Positions 16,406 to 25,172 of a stretch of 64,000 nucleotides of DNA are shown here, in pieces (the first letter of the stretch is position 1; each line of letters opens with the position of its first letter). The DNA is from Streptomyces sp. NBC_00271 (GTDB lineage: Bacteria; Actinomycetota; Actinomycetes; Streptomycetales; Streptomycetaceae), in contig NZ_CP108070.1 of the NCBI RefSeq assembly GCF_036178845.1, positions 9,548,001-9,612,000 on the forward strand, given 5' to 3'. The position numbers were made by a program, and so were the translations under genes. The notes beneath the pieces were generated by a model. The model was not told the origin of the DNA, made no database searches, and was given only the letters and a program-made list of their open reading frames with translations.

Positions 16406-17386
16406 ATGGAACTCACAGCTCGTGCCTTCTGGCTGAGCTCGCCCGGCCACGCCGAGATACGCGAGGTCGCCTTGTCGGCCCCCACCGAGGGGGAGGTGCT
16501 CGTGCGGACGCTCTACTCGGGAGTGAGCCGGGGCACCGAGACCCTCGTCTTTCGCGGCGGCGTTCCGGAAAGTCAGCATGCTTCGATGCGTGCACCGTTC
16601 CAGGAAGGGGATTTCCCCGCACCGGTGAAGTACGGCTATTTGAGCGTCGGCCAGGTGGAAGAAGGCCCGGCGGGTCTGCGCGGCCGGACCGTCTTCTGCC
16701 TGTATCCGCACCAGACGCGCTACGTCGTGCCGCTGAGCGCCGTGACCGTCGTACCGGACTCCGTCCCCGCCCCGCGCGCTGTACTCGCCGGGACCGTGGA
16801 GACCGCGGTGAACGCCCTCTGGGACGCGGCACCGCTGGTCGGCGACCGGATCGCCGTGGTGGGCGGCGGCATGGTCGGCTGCTCCATCGCCGCGCTCCTC
16901 GCCCGCTTCCCGGGCGTACGCGTCCAGCTCGTCGACGCCGACCCCGCGCGCGCCGACATCGCGCGCGCCCTGGGCGTGGACTTCGCGCTTCCCGCGGACG
17001 CCGCGGGCGAGTGCGACCTCGTCGTCCACGCCAGCGCCACCGAGGCCGGGCTCACCCGGTCGCTGGAGCTGCTCGCCCAGGAGGGCACCGTCCTGGAGAT
17101 GAGCTGGTACGGCGACCGGCGGGTCAGCCTGCCGCTGGGCGAGGCCTTCCACTCACGGCGCCTGGTCGTGCGCAGCAGCCAGGTGGGTTCCGTTTCCCCG
17201 GCGCGGCGCGCCAGTCGGACGTACGCCGATCGGCTGGCACTCGCCCTGGAACTGCTCGCCGAGCCCGCCTTCGACGCGCTCGTCACCGGTGAGTGCGGCT
17301 TCGACGAACTGCCCGACGTGATGCCGAAGTTGGCCTCCGGATCGATACCCGGCCTGTGCCATCGCGTCGTCTACGAAGGCGTTTGA
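16406..17386 (+). CDS. MDR-superfamily zinc-type alcohol dehydrogenase-like oxidoreductase
   Basis: 326 residues. An N-terminal GroES-like part (VLVRTLYSGVSRGTETL) and a Rossmann part with IAVVGGGMVGCSIAALLA, then VVHASATEAGL and LEMSWYGD. The usual catalytic zinc Cys/His set and the structural-zinc Cys cluster are not evident, so it may not be a classical zinc dehydrogenase. It resembles the MDR proteins found next to PTPS homologues and glycosyltransferases in actinomycetes. RBS AGGGGG lies upstream of the ATG. It precedes the PTPS-like gene by 113 bp on the same strand; the substrate is unknown. Confidence 0.82.
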   Translation: MELTARAFWLSSPGHAEIREVALSAPTEGEVLVRTLYSGVSRGTETLVFRGGVPESQHASMRAPFQEGDFPAPVKYGYLSVGQVEEGPAGLRGRTVFCLYPHQTRYVVPLSAVTVVPDSVPAPRAVLAGTVETAVNALWDAAPLVGDRIAVVGGGMVGCSIAALLARFPGVRVQLVDADPARADIARALGVDFALPADAAGECDLVVHASATEAGLTRSLELLAQEGTVLEMSWYGDRRVSLPLGEAFHSRRLVVRSSQVGSVSPARRASRTYADRLALALELLAEPAFDALVTGECGFDELPDVMPKLASGSIPGLCHRVVYEGV

Positions 17387-17499
17387 GCGCTGAACAGCCT
17401 GCCTGACCTCCAAAAACTGCAAAGAAAGGGGAACAGGCAGCTGAACAAGGAGAACGGGGCAGCCGTACTACACGGCATGGTCCCGGCAGGGGATCAGAC

Positions 17500-17922
17500 G
17501 TGCCGCACCTGGAGGGTCGTCCGTTGTTCAGCATCACCGTCCGCGATCACCTGATGATCGCCCACAGCTTCCGTGGCGAGGTCTTCGGGCCCGCGCAACG
17601 CCTGCACGGGGCGACGTTCCTGGTGGACGCCACATTTCGCCGGGCCGAGCTGGACGACGACAACATCGTCGTCGACATCGGTCTGGCCACGCAGGAACTC
17701 GGCGCCGTCGTGAGCGCGCTGAACTACCGCAACCTCGACAACGAACCGGACTTCAAGAACACCAACACCTCGACGGAGTTCCTGGCGAAGGTCATCGCCG
17801 ACCGCCTCGCCGAGCGCGTGCACGCCGGGGGCCTCGGTGAGGGCGCCCACGGCCTCGCGGGCATCACGGTCACCCTGCACGAGTCGCACATCGCCTGGGC
17901 GAGTTACGAGCGTGCGTTGTGA
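17500..17922 (+). CDS. 6-pyruvoyltetrahydropterin synthase/QueD homologue lacking catalytic residues
   Basis: 140 residues with the PTPS fold ([14 protein letters not shown] at the start, [16 protein letters not shown] near the end). In true PTPS/QueD the central motif is C-x3-HGH; here it reads AQRLHGATF, so the catalytic Cys position is Ala32 and the second His of HGH, a zinc ligand, is Ala38. His22 and His36 remain. It is therefore unlikely to do standard PTPS chemistry. An S. coelicolor homologue of this group (SCO6650) has been crystallised, as I recall. The GTG start is chosen; a TTG at about 17524 with GGAGG upstream is an alternative. Its stop overlaps the glycosyltransferase start. 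Confidence 0.85.
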   Translation: MPHLEGRPLFSITVRDHLMIAHSFRGEVFGPAQRLHGATFLVDATFRRAELDDDNIVVDIGLATQELGAVVSALNYRNLDNEPDFKNTNTSTEFLAKVIADRLAERVHAGGLGEGAHGLAGITVTLHESHIAWASYERAL

Positions 17923-19205
17923 CCGACACGACCATGGACCAGGCGTCCCCCAAGACCGGCCAGGCGTCCCCGAAGTCCGGGCATGCGTCCCCGAAGACCG
18001 GCCAGGCGTCTGCGAAGTCCGGCCAGGCGGCCGCGAACGGCGACCAGACCGCCCTGAACTACGTGCCCGTGCAGCACACGGCTCTCAAGAACGCCGAGAT
18101 CATCCCCATGTCCCTGCGCTCCGTGCACTTCGTGATGCCGGGCGGTGTCGACGACACGTCCGCGCCCAGCGGCGGCAACGCCTACGACCGGCGGCTCTGC
18201 CTCGACCTGCCCGGCTTCGGCTGGCAGGTCCACAAGCACGCCGTCGCGGGCAGCTGGCCCCGGCCGTCGGCCTCCGCCCGTACCGAGCTGGCCCGCACGC
18301 TCAGTGAGTTCCCGGACGACTCGGTCGTCCTCCTCGACGGGCTCGTCGCCTGCGGCGTCCCCGAGATCATCGTCCCCGAGGCCGAACGGCTGCGTCTCGC
18401 CGTCCTGGTGCACCTGCCGCTCGGCGACGAGACCGGGCTCGCGCCCGCCGTGGCCGCCGAGCTGGACGCGAAGGAACGGGCGACGCTGCGGGCCGTGTCC
18501 GCCGTCGTCGCCACCAGCGACTGGGCCGTCCGCCGACTGGTCGCCCACCACGGGCTCGCCCCGGAACGGGTCCATGTCGCCGCCCCGGGCGCCGACATCG
18601 CGCCCCTCGCCTCCGGCACCGACGGCGTCTCCCGGCTGCTGTGCGTCGCCGCGGTCACCCCGCGCAAGGGCCAGCACCGGCTGATCGAGGCCCTCGCCAC
18701 CGTCACCGACCTGCCCTGGAGCTGCGTCTGCGTCGGCGGACTCACCCAGGACCCGACGTACGTCGCCCAGCTGCGCGGCCTGATCGAGAAGTACGGACTC
18801 GGCGACCGGCTGCACCTCGCGGGACCGCAGGCGGGCGCGGAACTCGACGCGAGCTACGCGGCGGCCGACCTCATGGTCCTCACCTCCTACGCCGAGACGT
18901 ACGGCATGGCCGTCACCGAGGCGCTCGCGCGCGGGATCCCGGTGCTGGCGACCGACGTGGGCGGGCTCCCCGAGGCGGTCGGGCGCGCGCCCGACGGCGG
19001 GGTCCCCGGCATCCTCGTACCCCCGGAGAACCCGGCGGCGCTCGCCGCGGAACTGCGCGGCTGGTTCGGCGAGGCCGATGTGCGCCGTCGGCTGAAGGCC
19101 GCAGCGCGCAGTCGCCGGGCCGCACTGGACGGCTGGGCGACCACCGCCCGCAGCCTGGCCGGTGTGCTGGGACGTCTTCCGCAGCAGCCTCGGAGGGCGG
19201 CATGA
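17919..19205 (+). CDS. GT4-family glycosyltransferase with N-terminal heptapeptide repeats
   Basis: 428 residues. The first 40 are a low-complexity region of QASPKTG-like repeats, followed by a GT-B fold: donor domain [19 protein letters not shown], then [28 protein letters not shown], the conserved EX7E-type sugar-nucleotide binding region. It transfers an activated sugar to an acceptor probably made by neighbouring enzymes. GTG start overlaps the stop of the PTPS-like gene (GTGA), and the stop overlaps the methyltransferase ATG, so the genes are coupled. The acceptor is unknown. Confidence 0.9.
   Translation: MTDTTMDQASPKTGQASPKSGHASPKTGQASAKSGQAAANGDQTALNYVPVQHTALKNAEIIPMSLRSVHFVMPGGVDDTSAPSGGNAYDRRLCLDLPGFGWQVHKHAVAGSWPRPSASARTELARTLSEFPDDSVVLLDGLVACGVPEIIVPEAERLRLAVLVHLPLGDETGLAPAVAAELDAKERATLRAVSAVVATSDWAVRRLVAHHGLAPERVHVAAPGADIAPLASGTDGVSRLLCVAAVTPRKGQHRLIEALATVTDLPWSCVCVGGLTQDPTYVAQLRGLIEKYGLGDRLHLAGPQAGAELDASYAAADLMVLTSYAETYGMAVTEALARGIPVLATDVGGLPEAVGRAPDGGVPGILVPPENPAALAAELRGWFGEADVRRRLKAAARSRRAALDGWATTARSLAGVLGRLPQQPRRAA
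17940..18023 (+). repeat. Four in-frame 21-bp tandem repeats in the glycosyltransferase N-terminus
   Basis: Four consecutive copies encode [21 protein letters not shown] and QASAKSG, followed by a partial fifth (QAAANG). The 21-bp unit keeps frame, so copy number could vary without disrupting the protein. Confidence 0.9.
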
Positions 19206-20146
19206 GTATGACTGCGACTCCGTCGGGAGTTCCGGAACAGGGCGTGTCGGAGGTGGGCGTGCAGGGTGGTGTGTCCGGGGTTCCGGGGCAGCGCGCGAGC
19301 GCGCCCGACGACGACGTGCCCCGCTACGCCCCCCAGTGGCTCCAGCTGCGGGAGCCCGCGGACGCCGCCGCGCGGGCGCCCGAACTGCTCGACCCGCTGC
19401 GCATCCGGCTGGCCAACCGGCCGGGCCGCGGCGGCGACCTGGTGATCCACGACCTCGGCTGCGGCACCGGCTCCATGGGCCGCTGGCTCGCCCCCCGGCT
19501 CGACGGCGCCCAGCACTGGATCCTGCACGACCGGGACCCCTATCTGCTGCATTTCGCGACCGTGGGCGCACCGCGCGCGGCCGCCGACGGCAGCCGGGTG
19601 ACGGTCACCACCCAGCGCGGTGACATCGGCCGGCTGACCGCGGACGCCCTGACCGGGGCGTCCCTGGTGACGGCGTCCGCCCTGCTCGACGTGCTGACCC
19701 GGGAGGAGATCGACCGGCTCGCGGCGGCCTGCGCCGGCGCCGGGGTGCCGGCCCTGCTCACGCTCTCCGTCGTGGGGCGCGTCGAGTTCACACCGGCCGA
19801 TCCGCTGGACGCCGAGTTCGCCGAGGCGTTCAACGCCCACCAGCGGCGCGGGGACCTGCTCGGCCCCGACGCGATCACGGCGGCCTGCGAGGCCTTCGAC
19901 CGGCACGGCGCGACGGTACGGGTGCATCCGAGCCCCTGGCGGCTCGGCGCCGACGAGGCCGACCTCACGGCGGAGTGGCTGCGCGGCTGGGTCGGCGCGG
20001 CCGTCGAGGAGCAGCCCGCGCTGGCCGCCCGTGCAGAGTCGTATCTGCAGTCCCGCCTCGCCGCCTGCGCCGCGGGTGAACTGCACGTACAGGTCCACCA
20101 CAGCGACGTACTGGCGCTGCCGCGGCCGACCGGCGGTGCGGTGTGA
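19202..20146 (+). CDS. SAM-dependent methyltransferase (class I)
   Basis: 314 residues. SAM-binding motif I VIHDLGCGTGSMGRWLA is near residue 80, after a Pro/Gly/Val-rich N-terminus; motif II/III regions HWILHDRDPYLL and GASLVTASALLDVL follow. It begins at an ATG overlapping the glycosyltransferase stop (ATGA), and ends overlapping the GTG of the membrane-protein gene. It probably methylates a product of the same operon; the accepting atom cannot be predicted. Confidence 0.88.
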   Translation: MSMTATPSGVPEQGVSEVGVQGGVSGVPGQRASAPDDDVPRYAPQWLQLREPADAAARAPELLDPLRIRLANRPGRGGDLVIHDLGCGTGSMGRWLAPRLDGAQHWILHDRDPYLLHFATVGAPRAAADGSRVTVTTQRGDIGRLTADALTGASLVTASALLDVLTREEIDRLAAACAGAGVPALLTLSVVGRVEFTPADPLDAEFAEAFNAHQRRGDLLGPDAITAACEAFDRHGATVRVHPSPWRLGADEADLTAEWLRGWVGAAVEEQPALAARAESYLQSRLAACAAGELHVQVHHSDVLALPRPTGGAV

Positions 20147-21606
20147 GCGCCGCGGCGGGGACGGCGGAAGCGGTCGGCGTGGACGTGGGCACCTCCAGCC
20201 CGCGCGGTGCGGCGACCGCTGTCCGGGTCCACGCCGACGCGGACCTGGTTTCGGCGCGCGGCGACGTCAGTCCGGCGGACACGGCACCGACCGGTGGCGA
20301 GGCGGGTGAGCCGCGCGCCGAGGGGAACGTGGCGCCGGCCCGCGGCGCGACGGAGCTCCCCCGTTCCCGCCCCGGCGCGGTTCACGTCGATGCCGAGACG
20401 CCCCCGGCCCCGGCCCGACAGGAAGCCGACCCGACCCCCGCCCGCCGCAAGGGGGGCTCCCTGCGCACGCACATCGGTTCCGTCGCCGGTGTCCTCATTC
20501 TCGGTGTGCTGCTCTGGCGGCTGGGTACCGGAGTCTTCCTGGACGGCCTGCGACGGGTCGACGGCCCGACCCTGCTGGCAGGGCTGGGGCTCGGTCTGCT
20601 GACCACCGTGTTCAGCGCCTGGCGCTGGTGCCTGGTGGCACGTGGACTGCGGATCCGGCTGCCGCTGGGCGGCGCCGTCGCGGACTACTACCGCGCGCTG
20701 TTCCTGAACGCGGCGCTGCCCGGCGGTGTCCTCGGCGATGTGCACCGCGCCGTACGACACGGCCAGAGCACCGGGGACGTCGGCCGCGGGGTACGCGCGG
20801 TGGTCCTCGAACGGACCGCGGGCCAGGTGGTCCTGGTGGCCGTCGGCGCGGTGGTCCTGCTTACCTTCCCGTCACCGGTCCTCGCGGACGCCCGCCAATT
20901 CGCCGTGATCCTGGCGATCGTCTCGGTGTGCGGAGTCGTCACGGCGGGCGCGGTCCGCAGGGGCAGGGCCCGGTCCGGCCCGTCCCGGCGCTACGGAGCC
21001 GTCCGCGCCGCGCTCACCGAGGCGCGCGGCGCGCTGCTCGCCCGCGGCAACTGGCCTGGCGTGCTCATCTCGTCGGTCGTGGTGCTGGCGGGACATCTCG
21101 CGATGTTCCTGCTCGCCGCCCGCGTCGCCGGATCCCACGCCTCCGCCGCCGTACTGCTGCCGCTGGCCCTGCTGGCCCTGCTCGCCATGGGCCTGCCGCT
21201 GAACATCGGTGGCTGGGGCCCCAGGGAAGGCGTCATGGCCTGGGCCTTCGGCGCCGCTGGGCTGGGTGCCGGCATGGGCCTGAGCGTCGCGGTGATCTAC
21301 GGAGTGCTCAGCTTCGCCGCCGCCCTGCCCGGCGTCGCGGTCCTGGTCGTCCGGTGGTTCGCGGCGCTGCGGCGCCCCCGGCAGGAGAACGCAGGAGGGC
21401 ACGATCAATGCCGAGCGTCAGAGACCGCCGAAGTTCACGCTCCGGAAGTCCCCTTGGCCGGGGCCGCGTCGGAGGCGGTGGGCAGTGTCTTCGCCGTCAC
21501 CAAGGAGAAGTACGCCCCGAAGGCCTCGGTCAGCCCCGCCAGGAGCTCCTTCCCCTTCTCGGCGGACGCCTTCGAGGGACGACCGATGACGCCGGACTCG
21601 GTATAG
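20143..21606 (+). CDS. Lysylphosphatidylglycerol synthase TM-domain / flippase-like membrane protein
   Basis: 487 residues. A disordered Ala/Pro-rich N-terminus of about 105 residues is followed by about eight hydrophobic segments of the UPF0104/LPG-synthase transmembrane family, with family motifs WRWCLVARGL, DYYRALFLNAALPGGVLGD and the late LPLNIGGWGPREG. There is no cytoplasmic aminoacyl-transfer domain, so it is more likely a lipid or glycolipid translocase than an MprF enzyme. Its last about 57 codons run antisense through the end of the creatininase gene, giving a 172-bp tail-to-tail overlap. GTG start overlaps the methyltransferase stop. Confidence 0.85.
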   Translation: MSAAAGTAEAVGVDVGTSSPRGAATAVRVHADADLVSARGDVSPADTAPTGGEAGEPRAEGNVAPARGATELPRSRPGAVHVDAETPPAPARQEADPTPARRKGGSLRTHIGSVAGVLILGVLLWRLGTGVFLDGLRRVDGPTLLAGLGLGLLTTVFSAWRWCLVARGLRIRLPLGGAVADYYRALFLNAALPGGVLGDVHRAVRHGQSTGDVGRGVRAVVLERTAGQVVLVAVGAVVLLTFPSPVLADARQFAVILAIVSVCGVVTAGAVRRGRARSGPSRRYGAVRAALTEARGALLARGNWPGVLISSVVVLAGHLAMFLLAARVAGSHASAAVLLPLALLALLAMGLPLNIGGWGPREGVMAWAFGAAGLGAGMGLSVAVIYGVLSFAAALPGVAVLVVRWFAALRRPRQENAGGHDQCRASETAEVHAPEVPLAGAASEAVGSVFAVTKEKYAPKASVSPARSSFPFSADAFEGRPMTPDSV

Positions 21607-22238
21607 CCGGCCATTCCGAGGGTGAGCAGATGACGCCGGTCGTCGGCGACGAAGTCAGAGGTCTCGTAACCGGGCCGGACCAATTCAGGATGCGTGTGCA
21701 GAAGAATGGAGGTCTCGATTTCACCGGCGTGCATATCGGTGAGCAACGAGGTCTCCACACCTGCCCGTTCCAGCGCCGCCTCCCAGTCCTCCATGGCCGG
21801 GAAAAGCGCCATACGCGTACCGGTGCCGACGGATTCCTGAACCACATTGCCGAGCACGTAATTTCCGCCGTGCCCGTTCACCAGTACCAGGGTGTCGACG
21901 CCGGAGTGGCGCAGCGATGCGGCTATGTCCCGGACCACCGCGTGCAGCGTGACGGCGGAAATGCTGACGGTACCCGGCCAGGCCGCGTGCTCGTGCGAGC
22001 AGGAGATCGTCACCGGAGGAAGGAGATGGACCGGATGAGCGGCGGCGATCCGTTCCGCGATGGCGCACGCGACCAGGGTGTCCGTCGCCAACGGAAGGTA
22101 GGCACCGTGCTGTTCGAAACTCCCGACGGGAAGCACGGCGACCTCACGGGCGACACCGGCCCCCCGCTCGCGTACATCCTCCGTGGTGTCCGCCGGCAAC
22201 AGACCGGATACCGCCGAGCGCGTTCCCGAACCACTCAT
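21435..22238 (-). CDS. Creatininase-family amidohydrolase (possible ArfB/MftE-like)
   Basis: 267 residues with the family metal site: PVGSFEQHGAYLPL (E42, H44), ATDT (D53), NGHGGN and DMHAGEIETS. Members include creatininase, the mycofactocin protein MftE and archaeal ArfB, which removes the formyl group from the pyrimidine made by formyl-retaining GTP cyclohydrolases. It is divergent from a GTP cyclohydrolase II predicted here to keep the formyl group, so an ArfB-like deformylase role fits well. That assignment is inference. It shares a 172-bp antisense overlap with the flippase-like gene. Confidence 0.88.
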   Translation of the reverse strand: MSGSGTRSAVSGLLPADTTEDVRERGAGVAREVAVLPVGSFEQHGAYLPLATDTLVACAIAERIAAAHPVHLLPPVTISCSHEHAAWPGTVSISAVTLHAVVRDIAASLRHSGVDTLVLVNGHGGNYVLGNVVQESVGTGTRMALFPAMEDWEAALERAGVETSLLTDMHAGEIETSILLHTHPELVRPGYETSDFVADDRRHLLTLGMAGYTESGVIGRPSKASAEKGKELLAGLTEAFGAYFSLVTAKTLPTASDAAPAKGTSGA

Positions 22239-22287
22239 GTCTCACGGCCTTTCGACGCTGCTTTCGACTCTGCTTAGGAACCAGATC

Positions 22288-22977
22288 ATGACAGATAACT
22301 TTGGAGTACTCGCCGGGACCGCACGCCTCACAGGTGTCGAACGAGTCGTGAATGCCCCTTTGCCCACCGTGTACGGCGACTTCCAGGCGGTCGGCTTCCT
22401 GGATCACGATCGCGGAGAGGAGCAAGTGGCCCTGGTTTACGGGGAGGTCGGCGATCTCAGCAACAGCGGGGAAGACGCCACGAAGGAAGGTGTCCTCACC
22501 CGGCTCCATTCGGAGTGCCTCACCGGGGACGCCTTCGGCTCCACCCACTGCGAGTGCGGTGACCAGCTCGCCGCCGCGTTGCGCGCCATCGTCGCGGAGG
22601 GCCGTGGCGTCCTCGTCTACCTCCGCGGCCACGAGGGCCGCGGCATCGGCCTGCTCGCGAAGCTGCAGGCGATGAAGCTCCAGTCGGAGGGCCTCGACAC
22701 CGTCGAGGCGAATGTCGCCCTCGGCCTCCCGGTCGACGCCCGTGACTACCGCGTCGCGGCGGACATCCTGCACGACCTCGGCGTCCGCTCCGTACGCCTG
22801 CTCTCGAACAACCCGCGCAAGCGGGAGTCGCTCCAGCGCAACGGCATCAAGGTCGCCGAGCAGGTCCCGCTGCTCATACCGCCGTGCCCGCAGAACATCA
22901 CCTATCTGCGCACCAAGCGGGAGCGCCTCGACCACTTCCTGCCGCATCTGGACGTGGTGGTCTCCCACTCCTCCTGA
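22288..22977 (+). CDS. ribA: GTP cyclohydrolase II with Met at the catalytic Tyr position
   Basis: 229 residues. Zinc ligands C77, C88 and C90 lie in HSECLTGDAFGSTHCECG; the GTP/arginine region YLRGHEGRGIGL and the C-terminal LLSNNPRK are intact. In E. coli RibA the sequence KIRAYALQ contains Tyr105; here the aligned stretch is KLQAMKLQ, giving Met129 in its place. An S. coelicolor paralogue with this Tyr-to-Met change (SCO6655) was reported to stop at the formylated product FAPy. The start ATG 22288 has AGGA 8 bases upstream. It is divergent from the creatininase gene and stands apart from riboflavin genes, so it probably serves a specialised pathway rather than riboflavin supply. Confidence 0.93.
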   Translation: MTDNFGVLAGTARLTGVERVVNAPLPTVYGDFQAVGFLDHDRGEEQVALVYGEVGDLSNSGEDATKEGVLTRLHSECLTGDAFGSTHCECGDQLAAALRAIVAEGRGVLVYLRGHEGRGIGLLAKLQAMKLQSEGLDTVEANVALGLPVDARDYRVAADILHDLGVRSVRLLSNNPRKRESLQRNGIKVAEQVPLLIPPCPQNITYLRTKRERLDHFLPHLDVVVSHSS

Positions 22978-23052
22978 GCGCGGGCGCCCGAGGGCGTCAC
23001 CCGGAGGCGTCGGCTGTGGTGAGAGAGGTGCGCGCGGGGAAAGGTACAAGGA

Positions 23053-24030
23053 ATGACCGACGACGTCCTGTACCTCTCCCGGGACCGGGTGACGGAGCTG
23101 TTGGACACCGATGCGGCGATCGCCTCGCAGCGCGCGGCGTTCACCGCGCTCGGTGACGGCACCGCCGAGCTCCCCGGCAAGATCATGCACCCCAGCCGAT
23201 TCGACGACAGCGTCGTCTTCGCCTACCTCGCCCGGCTGTCCGCCGACACCGGGGCCGTCGCCAAGTTCGGCAGTGTCAACCCGGCCAACACGGCGGCCGG
23301 GCTGCCGACCGTGCACGCCGTGATCAACGCGCTCGATCCGGTGACCGGGCAACTCGCCGCCGTCATGGACGGTACGGCGGTCACGACCCTGCGCACCGCC
23401 GCGGCGAGCGCCGTCGCCCTCGACGCGCTGGCCACCGCCGACAGCGCGGAGCTGGGCCTGCTCGGCTCCGGCACCCAGGCCCTCGCCCACGCGCGCGCCG
23501 TCGCCCGGGTGCGGGACCTCCGGTCCGTACGGGTGTGGAGCCCGAATCCGGCCCGACGGGCGCGGGCGGCGCGGCGCCTCGCGACGGAACTCGGGGTCGC
23601 GACCAAGGCCGTCGACACGGCGGAGGAAGCCGTCGCGGGCCTGCCCATGGTCGCCGCCTGCACGCTCAGCAGCACACCCGTCGTACGGGGCGCGTGGCTG
23701 GCGCCCGGGTGCGCGGTCGTCAGCGTCGGCTCCTTCGAGCCCACCCGCAGCGAGGTCGACACGGAGGTCGTACGGCGGGCGGCGGCGGTCGTGGTCGACG
23801 ACCCGGAGACGGCGGCGGAGCACGCCGGGCCGATCGTGGACGCGCTGCGGGAGGGAGTACTCACCCGCGCCGACCTGATCCCGCTCGGCGGGGTCCTCAC
23901 CGGCAGCCACCCGGCCCGCACCCACCCCGACGACATCGTCTTCTACAACAGCGTCGGGCTCGGCATCCAGGACGCCGCCGCGGCCTGGGCCGTGATCGCG
24001 GCCGCTCGTGCCCGGGAGGCGCGCCGATGA
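23053..24030 (+). CDS. Ornithine cyclodeaminase / mu-crystallin family protein
   Basis: 325 residues. A Rossmann motif GLLGSGTQALAHARAVARV is near residue 137, preceded by the substrate-side segment KFGSVNP and TVHAVINALDPVTGQLAAVMDGTAVTTLRTAA. The family contains ornithine and lysine cyclodeaminases, alanine dehydrogenases and ketimine reductases that reduce piperideine-2-carboxylate to pipecolate. It heads a four-gene coupled operon with a DAO-type flavoenzyme and two saccharopine dehydrogenase-like proteins, which favours a cyclic-imine or lysine-related role. Its stop overlaps the next ATG. Confidence 0.88.
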   Translation: MTDDVLYLSRDRVTELLDTDAAIASQRAAFTALGDGTAELPGKIMHPSRFDDSVVFAYLARLSADTGAVAKFGSVNPANTAAGLPTVHAVINALDPVTGQLAAVMDGTAVTTLRTAAASAVALDALATADSAELGLLGSGTQALAHARAVARVRDLRSVRVWSPNPARRARAARRLATELGVATKAVDTAEEAVAGLPMVAACTLSSTPVVRGAWLAPGCAVVSVGSFEPTRSEVDTEVVRRAAAVVVDDPETAAEHAGPIVDALREGVLTRADLIPLGGVLTGSHPARTHPDDIVFYNSVGLGIQDAAAAWAVIAAARAREARR

Positions 24031-25172
24031 CCGGCAGCGCGCGGGTCGTCGTCATCGGCGGCGGGGTGATGGGCACGAGCATCGCCTACCACCTGGCCCG
24101 GGCCGGTGTACCGGACGTGGTGCTCGTCGAGCGCGACGAACTCGCCTCCGGGTCCACCTCGCGGGCCGCGGGCGGGGTCCGGGCGCAGTTCTCCGACGAG
24201 CTGAACATCCAGCTGGGTGCCCGGAGTCTGGAGGCGTTCGCCCGTTTCGGTGAGGAACCGGGCCAGGACATCGGGCTGCGCCGGGTGGGCTATCTGTTCC
24301 TGCTCTCCACGCCCGAGGAGGTCACCGCCTTCGAGGACGGCGTACGGCGGCAGAACGCGCTCGGGGTGCCCAGCCGTCTGATCGACCCGGCCGAGGCCCG
24401 GCGGCTGTCCCCGCTGATCACCACCGACGGGTTGCTGGCGGCGGCCTTCTCCCCGGACGACGGGCACTGCACGCCCGAGTCCGTCGTGCAGGGCTACGCG
24501 GCCGGGGCCCGCCGGTACGGCGCGACCGTGCTGCGGCACCACGAGGTCACCGGCATCGAGACCCGCGGCGACGAGATCACCGCGGTCGTCACCAGCCAGG
24601 GGCGGATCGCCACCGACACGGTCGTCTGCGCGGCCGGTGCCTGGTCGCGGGCGGTCGGCGCGATGGTGGGCGTGGACCTGCCGGTGGAACCGCTGCGCCG
24701 CCAGATCGCCGTCACCGAAGCCGTCCCGGGCCTGCCGCCAGACCTCCCCATGACCATCGACTTCACCACCAGCCTCTACTTCCACAGCGAGGGCCCCGGC
24801 CTCCTCCTCGGCATGTCCGACCCCGACGAGATCCCCGGTTTCGCCACCACGCCCCACGACCGCTGGATCCCCCGTCTGTCCGAGGCGATGGAGCGCCGTG
24901 CCCCGGCCCTGCTCGACCTGCGCCGGACGGGCGGCTGGGCGGGCCTGTACGAGATCACTCCGGACCACAACGCCCTGATCGGCGAGGCGCGTTCGTGCGC
25001 ACGCTTCCTGTACGCGACCGGGTTCTCGGGCCACGGCTTCCTCCAGGGACCGGCGGTCGGCGAGGTGATCCGTGATCTGTACCTGGGCCGCGTACCCTTC
25101 GTCGACATCAGCCCCCTGAGCGTCGAGCGCTTCACCGCCGACGCCCCGCGCCCGGAGGTCAACCTCGTATGA
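24027..25172 (+). CDS. FAD-dependent oxidoreductase, DAO family
   Basis: 381 residues. Dinucleotide-binding motif VVVIGGGVMGTSIAYHLA is at residues 7-24, ERDELASGSTSRAAGG follows, and a C-terminal FAD contact lies in ATGFSGHGFLQGPAVGE. DAO relatives include sarcosine oxidase, glycine oxidase and pipecolate oxidase. Substrate probably is an amino acid or imino acid made or consumed by the coupled neighbours (ATGA overlap at the start, another at the stop). Oxidation of pipecolate or of saccharopine-like compounds is possible. Confidence 0.88.
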   Translation: MTGSARVVVIGGGVMGTSIAYHLARAGVPDVVLVERDELASGSTSRAAGGVRAQFSDELNIQLGARSLEAFARFGEEPGQDIGLRRVGYLFLLSTPEEVTAFEDGVRRQNALGVPSRLIDPAEARRLSPLITTDGLLAAAFSPDDGHCTPESVVQGYAAGARRYGATVLRHHEVTGIETRGDEITAVVTSQGRIATDTVVCAAGAWSRAVGAMVGVDLPVEPLRRQIAVTEAVPGLPPDLPMTIDFTTSLYFHSEGPGLLLGMSDPDEIPGFATTPHDRWIPRLSEAMERRAPALLDLRRTGGWAGLYEITPDHNALIGEARSCARFLYATGFSGHGFLQGPAVGEVIRDLYLGRVPFVDISPLSVERFTADAPRPEVNLV

